IMG/VR virus record: IMGVR_UViG_3300035665_000254
Span: 1 to 22,923 of that record
Reading direction: 5' to 3' (one strand)
Length of the DNA stretch: 22,923 bases
Source: a virus
Positions 1 through 6,575 of this stretch are shown here, piece after piece. A program made the position numbers and the translations under genes. The notes under the pieces are model-generated. The model had not been told where the DNA came from and did no database searches. It saw nothing but the letters and a program-made list of their open reading frames with translations. Position 1 is the first letter of the stretch; each line of letters opens with the position of its first letter.

Positions 1-1
1 C

Positions 2-55
2 TGTCCTGTAGACTTAGTAAAGACCCCTCAACCAAAAGGCCCACCAAATGAGTAA
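2..55 (+). CDS. Possible 3' end of an upstream gene (partial)
   Basis: Two frames are open from the left edge. One ends at a TAA at 53-55 and reads CPVDLVKTPQPKGPPNE at its end. The other ends at a TGA at 49-51 that overlaps the next gene's ATG as ATGA. The first looks more protein-like, but 17 codons cannot decide. A gene ending here would be closely coupled to the membrane protein starting at 48. No function can be given. Confidence 0.3.
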   Translation, partial: CPVDLVKTPQPKGPPNE

Positions 56-458
56 AGAACGCTTATCACCACAAGACCTAGACGCTAGATTAAAGTTTAT
101 TTTAGGAATCACACTAGGAACAATTCTTCTATGCACATCATTAGGCATTCTTTACGGCCTCCTATTTGTGACACAGCCAATAGGTGCTCAGTCTGAGAAC
201 GACAAGATGTTCTTTAACGTTCTAGGAAGCGTAGCAACGTTTATCACAGGTACCCTGGCTGGTCTTCTTATTGGTCAGAGCGGTGCCAAAGATGTCATGA
301 AAGCAGTTCAAGACAATAAAGAAATTGATGCCAAGAATACAAGAGAAGACAAGAAATTAGAAGCAGAGATTGATGCTACAGCAGCACGTCTAGCAGCAAA
401 GCCAGATGGCGCAATGCCAGAGGAACAGCCTGTTGATACAGATTGGGACAAAGACTAA
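48..458 (+). CDS. Two-helix membrane protein next to the endolysin, holin candidate
   Basis: A 136-aa protein with two hydrophobic segments, about residues 16-41 and 55-76, and a short polar loop between them. The C-terminal tail of about 60 residues is strongly charged and probably helical, rich in Lys, Glu, Asp and Ala, and ends in an acidic stretch. This plan (two helices, cytoplasmic charged tail, directly before a lysin) fits class II-type holins, and the overlap of its stop with the endolysin ATG (TAATG at 456-460) suggests coupled translation. The tail is longer than in many small holins, so a structural or regulatory membrane protein is also possible. The hydrophobic segments and the coupling are visible; the holin role is inference. 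Confidence 0.6.
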   Translation: MSKERLSPQDLDARLKFILGITLGTILLCTSLGILYGLLFVTQPIGAQSENDKMFFNVLGSVATFITGTLAGLLIGQSGAKDVMKAVQDNKEIDAKNTREDKKLEAEIDATAARLAAKPDGAMPEEQPVDTDWDKD

Positions 459-1009
459 TGGCAGACCAAGGAACAGCAGCACGCCTTATTGAAGTTGCTA
501 AAGCAGAAATTGGCGTTATCGAAGGACCAAAAGATAATGAGACTAAGTACGGTGCTTATACTAAAGCCAACTTCCAACCATGGTGTGGTTCTTTTGTTAT
601 GTGGTGTGGCAACGAGGCTGGAGTAAAGATTCCTAACACTGTATACACACCAAGTGGAGCAGCGGCATTTAAGAAGGCTGGTGCATGGATTGACGGAGAT
701 GTTGCAGACCCAGAACCAGGAGATATAGCCTATTTTGATTTCCCATCAGATGGCGTCGATAGGATTTCTCACGTAGGTATTGTTATTAAAGACAATGAAG
801 ATGGCACTGTTTGGTGTATCGAAGGCAACACATCTTCTAAGAAGTCTGGAAGTCAAAGAAATGGTGGAGAGGTCTGCAAACAACTTCGGGCCTATAAGAA
901 GAACAAGGCTAACGTAATGATTTCAATTGTTGGTTTTGGTCGTCCAAAGTTTAAAAAGACAGCAGAAAAAACTGAATCTTCTACCAAGTGTCCTACTTGC
1001 GGTAAGTAA
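458..1009 (+). CDS. CHAP-domain endolysin (peptidoglycan amidase/endopeptidase)
   Basis: A 183-aa lysin with a CHAP (NlpC/P60-like cysteine peptidase) fold across nearly its whole length. The candidate nucleophile is Cys43 in PWCGSFVMWC. The candidate catalytic His is His105 in ISHVGIV. The third polar position is probably near Glu122/Asn124 in CIEGNTS. Such enzymes cut peptide or amide bonds in peptidoglycan at the end of infection. No separate wall-binding domain is seen. A basic linker leads to a final CPTCGK motif that could hold a metal or make disulfides. The ATG at 458 overlaps the upstream stop. A TTG at 443 would add five residues and is less likely. There is no signal peptide, so a holin is probably needed. 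Confidence 0.88.
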   Translation: MADQGTAARLIEVAKAEIGVIEGPKDNETKYGAYTKANFQPWCGSFVMWCGNEAGVKIPNTVYTPSGAAAFKKAGAWIDGDVADPEPGDIAYFDFPSDGVDRISHVGIVIKDNEDGTVWCIEGNTSSKKSGSQRNGGEVCKQLRAYKKNKANVMISIVGFGRPKFKKTAEKTESSTKCPTCGK

Positions 1010-1052
1010 CAATGACTCTTCCTACCAAGAAGAAAAAAATAATAGCCCGTAT

Positions 1053-1184
1053 TTAAGGTTTAGTTGCCGCTAACCGTTTTCCACACGAAGCACACATTGT
1101 GTAGGTATATCCTGTAAATGGACAGGCTATGGCTTCTTTAACTCTGTGTCTACAAAAAGTCTGTTTTATAAGTTGTTTGAACAT
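1053..1184 (-). CDS. Small zinc-ribbon protein on the minus strand (43 aa)
   Basis: The minus strand between the endolysin and the next plus-strand gene carries a 43-codon ORF. Its start is the ATG complementary to 1182-1184 and its TAA is complementary to 1053-1055. The N-terminus is basic and amphipathic (MFKQLIKQTF), followed by CRHR, then ACPF, then CASCGKRL. The metal-ligand candidates are Cys11, His13, Cys21, Cys31 and Cys34. Small phage proteins with a hydrophobic/basic start, a CRH motif and a final CxxCGK knuckle are common, and I recognise the style but not a named family. No Shine-Dalgarno sequence is visible. A promoter-like pair upstream would start the transcript at the ATG, so it may be leaderless. 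It is the only good minus-strand gene before 21784. The function is unknown; protein or nucleic-acid binding is inference. Confidence 0.55.
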   Translation of the reverse strand: MFKQLIKQTFCRHRVKEAIACPFTGYTYTMCASCGKRLAATKP

Positions 1185-1187
1185 GGG

Positions 1188-1215
1188 TTGACCATAACAT
1201 ACTCGTTTTTATAGG
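1188..1215 (+). promoter_or_regulatory. Sigma70-like promoter candidate for the 1229 gene
   Basis: TTGACC at 1188-1193, a 16-base spacer, and TATAGG at 1210-1215. Transcription would begin close to the GTG at 1229, giving a very short leader. The -35 overlaps the -10 of the opposite promoter candidate. This is a consensus match by eye only. Confidence 0.4.
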
Positions 1216-1219
1216 GCAA
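1191..1219 (-). promoter_or_regulatory. Sigma70-like promoter candidate for the minus-strand zinc-ribbon gene
   Basis: On the minus strand, TTGCCC (complement of 1214-1219), a 17-base spacer, and TATGGT (complement of 1191-1196). Six bases after the -10 is the A of the ATG at 1184, which fits a leaderless mRNA; these are frequent in actinobacteria. The elements interlock with those of the plus-strand candidate. Confidence 0.4.
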
Positions 1220-1228
1220 ACTAGTAGG

Positions 1229-1432
1229 GTGACTGTTACAAGTGCTAAGGTAAGCCTAAAAGTAAACGACCGTTGTGACAAATGCGGTGCTCAGGCAATG
1301 ATTCGTGCTACTTTACTTACTGGAGAGTTGTACTTCTGTGGGCACCACGCTCGTCAGATTGCAACTCCTCTTGTACTTAAATCAATTGAAGTCTATGACC
1401 CACAAGGTGTGTTTAATTATGGAAAACAATAG
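1229..1432 (+). CDS. Small CxxC...CGHH zinc-ribbon protein (DUF7455-like)
   Basis: A 67-aa protein with Cys16-x2-Cys19 in RCDKCGAQA and Cys37 with His39/His40 in FCGHH, separated by a beta-rich stretch. This matches the short actinobacterial and actinophage zinc ribbons of the CDRCGA...LLFCGHH type; naming it DUF7455-like is from memory of the pattern. It starts with GTG at 1229. A TAGTAGG sits directly against the start, too close to act as a normal ribosome site, consistent with a short-leader transcript from the promoter candidate at 1188-1215. Its end overlaps the next gene by 14 bases. The role is unknown; such ribbons often bind protein or nucleic acid. Confidence 0.72.
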   Translation: MTVTSAKVSLKVNDRCDKCGAQAMIRATLLTGELYFCGHHARQIATPLVLKSIEVYDPQGVFNYGKQ

Positions 1433-1775
1433 ATATGTGCTTGGTCAGGGGATTTTTGGAGGAATTAAGGGAAGTTATGGTAGATATAGCGTGGGACCTC
1501 GTGTGAACAGTCTTTCAACACAGTTTAATGATTACATGGATACTGTAGAAGAAAGTAAACGTCGTCGTTTCAAGAGAAAAAAAGAATCAGGTTATTCAGG
1601 CGCAGGTTTCTGGTTTGGTCTTTACCCAAACATGGTTGCAGGTATGGGCTCAGGAACAGGTGTGATGAATCCTGACCAAGTCCCTGCAGATGCTGGTTCT
1701 GGACAAACTGCTGCAACAACAGATGGTATGGGAATGGGTGGAACATCTTTTAATGGCGCTGGTGGTGTTAGTTAA
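1419..1775 (+). CDS. Hypothetical protein with basic middle and Gly/Met-rich C-terminus
   Basis: 118 aa from the ATG at 1419. The frame is open further upstream, but that part lies inside the zinc-ribbon gene and reads unlike a natural N-terminus. Residues 1-45 are Gly/Ser/Tyr-rich (GIFGGIKGSYGRYSVGP), then comes a strongly basic patch (SKRRRFKRKKE). The last 50 residues are Gly, Ala, Met and Thr rich with no charge pattern. No known domain was recognised. It overlaps the gene before it and is joined to the next by TAATG, so it is part of the same operon. The low-complexity tail would suit a small virion or adaptor protein, which is speculation. Confidence 0.6.
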   Translation: MENNRYVLGQGIFGGIKGSYGRYSVGPRVNSLSTQFNDYMDTVEESKRRRFKRKKESGYSGAGFWFGLYPNMVAGMGSGTGVMNPDQVPADAGSGQTAATTDGMGMGGTSFNGAGGVS

Positions 1776-2008
1776 TGGATGAAGTATTTGGTTCTCCTAA
1801 AATGCAACGACAAACATTACGTGTTAATCAACGTCGTGGAATTAAACAACACTTTGGGTACAACACTAATTTAGGTTACAAATCAAAAGCAGAACCAAGT
1901 GTTGTTTCTTGGAACAATCGTGGTCGTGGTGTACAGGGTGAATCTGTTAACTCACACAATCCTGCTGCGTCTAAATTTATAGTGCGAAGAAATTGGAAAC
2001 CAGTATAA
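1775..2008 (+). CDS. Small basic hypothetical protein
   Basis: A 77-aa protein rich in Arg, Lys, Asn and Gly with almost no acidic residues (MDEVFGSPKMQRQTLRVNQ at the start, IVRRNWKPV at the end). The ATG at 1775 overlaps the previous stop (TAATG), so it is translated together with the preceding gene. No motif was recognised. The composition suggests binding to nucleic acid or to an acidic partner, possibly the large acidic protein encoded just downstream, but nothing in the sequence proves this. Confidence 0.6.
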   Translation: MDEVFGSPKMQRQTLRVNQRRGIKQHFGYNTNLGYKSKAEPSVVSWNNRGRGVQGESVNSHNPAASKFIVRRNWKPV

Positions 2009-2052
2009 TTTAAGTCTTGAGGGGTACAAGATAAAAGATTCCGAGGGGTTTC

Positions 2053-4722
2053 TTGAAATTGCTGCGTGCATCCGCAGAACAATATGGTTTCTTTAGTCGT
2101 TTAAACTTTTTACTAGGAGCAGGATTTATTTATCTGCTTCTTTCGATTCTTCCTGCTTATGCAGAGGAAACAACTTCTGCACCACCTGCGCCACAAGAAA
2201 CAACAGCGCCAACCCCAGAGCCCACACAAAGTCCAACGTCATCTACTTCTTCTCCTGAACCTTCTCCAACGCCAACAGCCGAACCTTCACCGAGCGAAGC
2301 ATCACCTTCACCAACACAAAGTCCAGAGCCAAGCCCAACCCCAACCCCAACAGAAACCACAGCGCCTGAGACATCTCCTACTCCTTCCACATCCACTTCG
2401 ACTGAGCCCGCTCCAAGTCCAACTCCAACGCCAGAATCTTCGCCTGCTTCCACTTCAACTCCGACTCCAACTCCTGAACCTTCTCCAACTCCAACCGCGA
2501 CCTCGACTCCAGCGCCAACACCCGCTCCATCTTCTGAGCCGAGTCCAACTCAATCACCGACTCCAGAGCCTTCACCTTCCGCTTCAGTGGCTCCGACGCC
2601 CATATCCAGCCCAGAACAATCCCCGTCCCCAAGCAATACAACACAAACGCCGACTGCCACCACACCTGAAACACCTACAGTCACCTCCGTACAAGCAAAA
2701 ATTGAGACGGCAACTGTAACGCTAAATGCTGCAATTGAATCGTCAACTGTCACACAACAAGCGGCTGCTGCTACTCAAATAACTGAGGCTCAAACTGCTA
2801 TCACTGTGGCAGAGAGCGCCACGGTCACTGCTGTTGCTGCGCAGGCTACTGTTAATGCTCTTTTAGATGCGCCAGAAAACACAAAAGTGTACACAACTGA
2901 TGGTTATGTGGCTCCCGTTGCTCCGCAAACACCCACAGTTACAACAACAACTTTGCCTGTGATGTACGACGCATCAACTAAAATTCAAACTCCTTTTGAT
3001 ATAAAAATGGGTGATGTGGTATACAACGGTCAGGGTGCAGATAGCCAAATTTATGTAACTTCAAAGGCAACTATTACCTTTGGCACTGGAAACCATATCT
3101 GGTGGGATTTCCCTGCTGGACCAAGCATTTCAGTATTTGCCAGCGACTATATGAATGCTGGTCAAGGCACATCTACTGTAGTAACTACCACAGATACAAC
3201 TTTAGAAGTTGATTGGAACCTTAAAAAGTTTGGTGACAACAACAGCCCTATAACTAACATTAATTGGAAAATGACTGTCAACCCTACAACTGGGGAATGG
3301 ACTGGTATAGGAACTGTTGCTGGCAATACTACTAATCTTTGGTATCCGCAACGCACTGGTGTTAGAGAAACTGCAGGCGAGCCTATAAAACCAATGACAA
3401 ATGTAACTAATGAGACCATTGCTGCGGCTCAAGAAACAGCGGCAACAAAACTTGCTACCGCAAATGCTTTAGCAAATACTGCAGTAGAAAAAGTAGAAAC
3501 CGCTGTTACAGTTCTTCAAACTCCGATTCCTCAAACTCCGCCGACTCCAACACCTGAGCCAACTCCCGCACCGCAGCCAGAGCCAACACCACAACCACAG
3601 CCAGAGACGCAACCACAGCCAACACCACAACCCGAACCTTCACCTGAACCTCCTACAAATCCGTCAACCGACCCTGCGCCAACCAATCCAACTCCTGAGC
3701 CCACGGTTCCAGGACCTCAACCTGAGCCTCAACCTCAACCAGAGCCTGTTGTACCGCAACCCGAACCAGAGCCTGAGCCTCCTGTGACGGAAGAGGATGA
3801 CCCTGAAGAACCTGAAGTTGCTCCAGAGAATCCTGAAGAGTCTTCTGAAGAGGAAACAGAAAGTCAGGAAGAGGCTCCAGAGGATTCTCCTGAAGATGAC
3901 ACTCCCGAAGACACTCAAGACGATTCAGAGAGTCCTCAAGACACTCCTGAATCTTCCGATAATCAACAGCCAGACTCATCAGAAGACCCTACAGACTCAG
4001 AAACAGAACCGACCCCAACAGAAGAAGAGACACAGCCCATATCGCCTGAAGAAGGCGACGAAACTGACGAGTCTTCTGTCGAACCCCAACCTGAAGAATC
4101 AGAAGAGCCAGAAACAGACAACCAAGAGCAATATAATCAGTCGGAAGAAACACAAGATACTCCTATCGTTGAACCAAGTAACCCAGAGCCTACACCAGAA
4201 ACAGTTATCTCCGACGCACTTTCTGACGGTCAATTAACAACCGAAGAAAAAGAAGTCATAGTTACTGCTTTGGTCGCTAGTCTAGCACCAGGTGAGGCTA
4301 TCTCTAGCGAAACTTTAATAGAGGCTGGAATTACTTATGAAGACTTACCTCCACAAACACCTGTTGACGTTAGAACCGATGAGAACGGTAATGCAGTTAT
4401 TATTACTGCAGAAGTTGCAGCCGCCCTTGAACTAATCGAAAATCCATCTGAATTAATTGGCGAATTATTTACTGACCCAGGTCAAGTTCTTCTTGCACTG
4501 GGAAGTATCGGTGCAGATATGTCAGAAGAAGAACGAGAAGAAGCAACAAAGATGGTCGTAGCAACTGTAGTCGCTGCAGGTGCTGCTATTAATGCTGCAA
4601 CAACCGCAGCAGCCGCAGCAGCCGCTGCTGCAACAACAACGGGAGGGTCAACTGGAGGCAGTAGTTCAGGTGGCGGAGCGCCAACTGGAGATAGCAAGGC
4701 AGTTAGGAGACGCCGCAAATGA
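2053..4722 (+). CDS. Very large secreted/surface protein with Pro-Thr-Ser and acidic Pro-Glu linkers (889 aa)
   Basis: Starts with TTG at 2053 behind a GAGGGG ribosome site (2043-2048). Residues 1-37 form a signal peptide: basic start, hydrophobic core FLLGAGFIYLLLSIL, cleavage expected after AYA37. Then follow: a Pro/Thr/Ser linker (39-212); an Ala/Thr helical segment (213-272); a beta-rich globular region with Trp/Gly clusters (about 285-440; GNHIWWDFPAGPSIS); a second Ala/Thr helix (450-488); a Pro-Gln-Glu linker becoming highly acidic (489-717); a C-terminal helical domain (718-840); a poly-Ala stretch; a Gly/Ser segment; and a final KAVRRRRK. Linkers of this type span cell walls. The Ala-rich segment plus basic tail could act as a membrane anchor, but no LPxTG motif is present. 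I recognise no named family. It lies between the endolysin and small membrane genes and overlaps the next ORF by four bases. Roles in lysis, surface masking or superinfection exclusion are inference. Confidence 0.85.
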   Translation: MKLLRASAEQYGFFSRLNFLLGAGFIYLLLSILPAYAEETTSAPPAPQETTAPTPEPTQSPTSSTSSPEPSPTPTAEPSPSEASPSPTQSPEPSPTPTPTETTAPETSPTPSTSTSTEPAPSPTPTPESSPASTSTPTPTPEPSPTPTATSTPAPTPAPSSEPSPTQSPTPEPSPSASVAPTPISSPEQSPSPSNTTQTPTATTPETPTVTSVQAKIETATVTLNAAIESSTVTQQAAAATQITEAQTAITVAESATVTAVAAQATVNALLDAPENTKVYTTDGYVAPVAPQTPTVTTTTLPVMYDASTKIQTPFDIKMGDVVYNGQGADSQIYVTSKATITFGTGNHIWWDFPAGPSISVFASDYMNAGQGTSTVVTTTDTTLEVDWNLKKFGDNNSPITNINWKMTVNPTTGEWTGIGTVAGNTTNLWYPQRTGVRETAGEPIKPMTNVTNETIAAAQETAATKLATANALANTAVEKVETAVTVLQTPIPQTPPTPTPEPTPAPQPEPTPQPQPETQPQPTPQPEPSPEPPTNPSTDPAPTNPTPEPTVPGPQPEPQPQPEPVVPQPEPEPEPPVTEEDDPEEPEVAPENPEESSEEETESQEEAPEDSPEDDTPEDTQDDSESPQDTPESSDNQQPDSSEDPTDSETEPTPTEEETQPISPEEGDETDESSVEPQPEESEEPETDNQEQYNQSEETQDTPIVEPSNPEPTPETVISDALSDGQLTTEEKEVIVTALVASLAPGEAISSETLIEAGITYEDLPPQTPVDVRTDENGNAVIITAEVAAALELIENPSELIGELFTDPGQVLLALGSIGADMSEEEREEATKMVVATVVAAGAAINAATTAAAAAAAAATTTGGSTGGSSSGGGAPTGDSKAVRRRRK

Positions 4723-4886
4723 TAAAGTTCCTTAAAGATATGCTAGACCAACTTTGGACACTTTTGGGTATGTTTATTGCTTGGATTGTGCTCGATGGAA
4801 GTGCAAAAGACGTGGTTGGTTGGGCAACAATCGGAACTCTCGTTGCATGGATTGCAACGTATCCCCTGCGCAACCGCGAAGATTAA
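4719..4886 (+). CDS. Small two-helix membrane protein, holin candidate (55 aa)
   Basis: The ATG at 4719 overlaps the previous stop (ATGA) and the 55-codon frame ends with TAA at 4884-4886. Two hydrophobic segments are visible: residues about 12-26 (LWTLLGMFIAWIVL) and 33-49 (VVGWATIGTLVAWIATYPL). They are joined by a short DGSAKD turn, with a basic start (MIKFLK) and a charged end (RNRED). This hairpin-like topology and size fit small phage holins or antiholins. The near absence of a loop resembles pinholin-like hairpins, but the family is not recognised. Translation is probably coupled to the 889-aa protein. Holin function is inference from topology and neighbours. Confidence 0.7.
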   Translation: MIKFLKDMLDQLWTLLGMFIAWIVLDGSAKDVVGWATIGTLVAWIATYPLRNRED

Positions 4887-4928
4887 GAGATTATTTACCT
4901 TGAGAAGGGCATCTCATTTAGGAGATAT

Positions 4929-5123
4929 ATGGATAAGAAAGCACTAGAAGCAGCAGCAGCCACGTACTTACGTGCCGCTGCAGCAGCAGTTGCCGCTCTG
5001 TACATGAGCGGTATCACAGACCCAAAGACTTTGCTCAATGCATTTATTGCAGGTCTTCTCGGCCCATTGGCTAAAGCACTAAATCCAAAAGACCCGTCAT
5101 ACGGGTTCGGCAAGAAGAAATAA
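4929..5123 (+). CDS. Small Ala-rich hydrophobic protein, holin-like (64 aa)
   Basis: A good ribosome site (TAGGAG near 4918-4923) precedes the ATG at 4929. Residues 8-27 form an Ala-rich helix, then GITDPKTLLNAF leads into a second hydrophobic stretch (residues 38-50, FIAGLLGPLAKAL). It ends NPKDPSYGFGKKK. Small phage proteins with the pattern Ala-rich helix, then DPKxL, then NPxDxxFG are often annotated as holins in actinophages and aquatic phages; that assignment comes from the pattern, not a search. It sits between two other membrane proteins, so either it is the holin or it works with them. Confidence 0.68.
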   Translation: MDKKALEAAAATYLRAAAAAVAALYMSGITDPKTLLNAFIAGLLGPLAKALNPKDPSYGFGKKK

Positions 5124-5138
5124 CACTGAGGTAGATAG

Positions 5139-5522
5139 ATGGCGCTTGAGGCAATTGCTGGTGTAGTAATTCTTTTTGCATCAGTCTTTACAGCCTTGGG
5201 CGTCATCTTTCGCCCAGGCTACATAAGGATTAAAGAATTAGGAGAATGGTTCGACCATTTTAAGAGAGATTGGATGGGCGAAGAAGAGGCTCCTGGTAGA
5301 GACGCTGTTCCTGGGGTTATGGAGAGGCTAAATAAACTCGATGGCGAATTAAGCCAGAATAGTGGGAAGTCTACAAAAGACGTAGTCAACAAAATGCTCT
5401 ATAAACAAGAAAAGATGGAAGAGAAGGTCGACATAATGCTTGAGGCCTTCGTAGAGATGGGCGAGCGTCTTATCAAGATTGAAGACCACGTAGCCAAAAG
5501 CCATCCTGAAGATACCAAATAA
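5139..5522 (+). CDS. Membrane-anchored coiled-coil protein (DUF2746-like)
   Basis: 127 aa. One transmembrane helix at residues 5-24 is followed by a WFDHFKRDWMGEE segment and the signature APGRDAVPGVMERL with SQNSGKSTKDVV (residues about 51-83). A charged helical tail with heptad-like spacing runs to the end. This matches the layout of DUF2746 proteins of actinobacteriophages: N-terminal membrane helix, a W-x-G-E...RPGVMERL motif, then N-x-G-S-S-x-x-D. Their function is not established; position with lysis genes suggests an accessory lysis or membrane protein. Start ATG at 5139, 15 bases after the previous stop, preceded by GAGGTAG. It is the third membrane protein in a row. Confidence 0.72.
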   Translation: MALEAIAGVVILFASVFTALGVIFRPGYIRIKELGEWFDHFKRDWMGEEEAPGRDAVPGVMERLNKLDGELSQNSGKSTKDVVNKMLYKQEKMEEKVDIMLEAFVEMGERLIKIEDHVAKSHPEDTK

Positions 5523-5551
5523 ACTATCTAACTTTACGAGAAGATTAGGTC

Positions 5552-5962
5552 ATGGTAGATATTCCTTCACGTGATTGGAATCCCTTTCTTTGGGCTGGAA
5601 GTAAGTTAAGAACACCAACAAAGCCTGTAAAGAAGACTAACGAAACTGCAGGATTGCGCTCTCAACAAAGTTCAGAGACTCAATCAACTGCAAGTAAGGC
5701 TGGTGGAGTTCTTGATGTTCATTTTCAAGGAACATTAACTGCTCCATCTCAAAAGGGTGCGGGACACAAGGCATGGCTTGGACCTGTTGTTCCTCCAAAA
5801 CCAAAAAGTTTAGAAGGAGTTCCATCTGTACGCAGAGGAAAGAGTGGACTTGAGGCAAACCCTGAATATCGAGAAGTTAAACGTAAGATTCAGCACTTCG
5901 AAGAAGCAGTAAACGCTGCAAAGGGTAACCCTCATCGTATTGAATTTACGGGTGGAATATAA
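5552..5962 (+). CDS. Hypothetical protein, disordered N-terminus
   Basis: 136 aa starting MVDIPSRDWNPFLWAGSKL. Residues about 20-55 are Lys/Thr/Ser/Gln rich and look disordered. Residues 56-85 are Gly/Pro rich (HKAWLGPVVPPKPKS). The C-terminal 40 residues form a charged helix (NPEYREVKRKIQHFEEAV) before a short FTGGI end. No family was recognised. It opens a run of tightly packed small genes, and its stop overlaps the next ATG (TAATG at 5960-5964). Confidence 0.6.
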   Translation: MVDIPSRDWNPFLWAGSKLRTPTKPVKKTNETAGLRSQQSSETQSTASKAGGVLDVHFQGTLTAPSQKGAGHKAWLGPVVPPKPKSLEGVPSVRRGKSGLEANPEYREVKRKIQHFEEAVNAAKGNPHRIEFTGGI

Positions 5963-6297
5963 TGCCAGCCTTCTTAAATAAAGACGATATGTCATACGAA
6001 CACTTTAATATTGGTTCTGACTCTCAAGTTTCTCCTTTAACAGAAAAGGACAGAGATATCATTCGGTTTTCTGCTCGTAAATTTAAGAGCGTAATCGACA
6101 GAGACACCGCTATTAATACAAAGTTTGGATTAAGTTCTGTAGACTACTTTAGAAAGTTAGAGGCGGTTAAAGACCATCCACATTTGAGTAAACGAGTACG
6201 TGGAAGAGTCGGAGAACTATTCTCTACTCCTGGTCCCATGACTGGAGGCACTCCTATCATGGACAGCAAACAATTCTCACATGGAGTGAACTGGTAA
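5962..6297 (+). CDS. DUF3263-like helical protein
   Basis: 111 aa. Residues about 26-86 match the layout of actinobacterial DUF3263: LTEKDRDIIRF, a basic helix, then FGLSSVDYFRKL and a closing KRVRGRVGEL. The family has a short multi-helix fold resembling helix-turn-helix proteins (a FGLSxxxYxxxL recognition-like helix). The role in phages is unknown. DNA binding, as a regulator or as a small-terminase-like protein, is inference. The flanks (residues 1-25 and 87-111) are polar and specific to this protein. TAATG overlaps are found at both ends, so it is expressed with its neighbours. Confidence 0.68.
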   Translation: MPAFLNKDDMSYEHFNIGSDSQVSPLTEKDRDIIRFSARKFKSVIDRDTAINTKFGLSSVDYFRKLEAVKDHPHLSKRVRGRVGELFSTPGPMTGGTPIMDSKQFSHGVNW

Positions 6298-6575
6298 TGG
6301 CAAAAAAAGTGGAAGCATGGCAACGTAAAGAAGGTAAGAACCCTAAAGGTGGCCTCAATGAAAAGGGCCGTAAGTCATACGAACGAGCAAACCCTGGTTC
6401 TGACCTCAAACCTCCTGTAAAGCGTGAACAGGCAAAGAAGTCCAAGAAGTCTGCTGCGCGACGTAAATCATTCTGCGCTAGGATGGAAGGCATGAAGAGA
6501 AAGAACACCTCTTCAAAGACTGCTAGAGACCCTAACAGTCGGATTAATAAATCACTACGAGCATGGGACTGTTAA
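6297..6575 (+). CDS. Small basic protein, DUF6321-like
   Basis: 92 aa, strongly basic. The ordered motifs AWQRKEGKNPKGGLNEKGRKSY, NPGSDLKPPV, KKSKKSAARRKSFCARMEGM and the final LRAWDC give the recognisable layout of a small protein found in many phages and environmental genomes (DUF6321-like, from memory of the pattern). The two cysteines lie in SFCARM and at the very C-terminus. No enzymatic role is known. The conserved ARRKSFCARM block and high Lys/Arg content suggest nucleic-acid contact (inference). It starts with TAATG overlap. Confidence 0.75.
   Translation: MAKKVEAWQRKEGKNPKGGLNEKGRKSYERANPGSDLKPPVKREQAKKSKKSAARRKSFCARMEGMKRKNTSSKTARDPNSRINKSLRAWDC

Noticed and set aside
1012-1056. 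14-codon plus-strand ORF (MTLPTKKKKIIARI) after the endolysin
   Set aside because: Too short, no ribosome site, and it overlaps the stop of the better supported minus-strand gene.
1305-1418. N-terminal extension of the 118-aa protein
   Set aside because: It lies entirely within the zinc-ribbon gene in another frame and is Leu-rich nonsense; the ATG at 1419 fits better.
2157-2753. Open frames in other frames and on the minus strand of the Pro/Thr/Ser linker
   Set aside because: Skewed repetitive codons in the real gene leave other frames free of stops; the products are Val/Gly or Gln/Leu low complexity.
4482-4718. Minus-strand open frame with a poly-Ala stretch
   Set aside because: It is the reverse complement of the Ala-rich C-terminus of the secreted protein (GCA/GCT/GCC repeats) and has no independent support.
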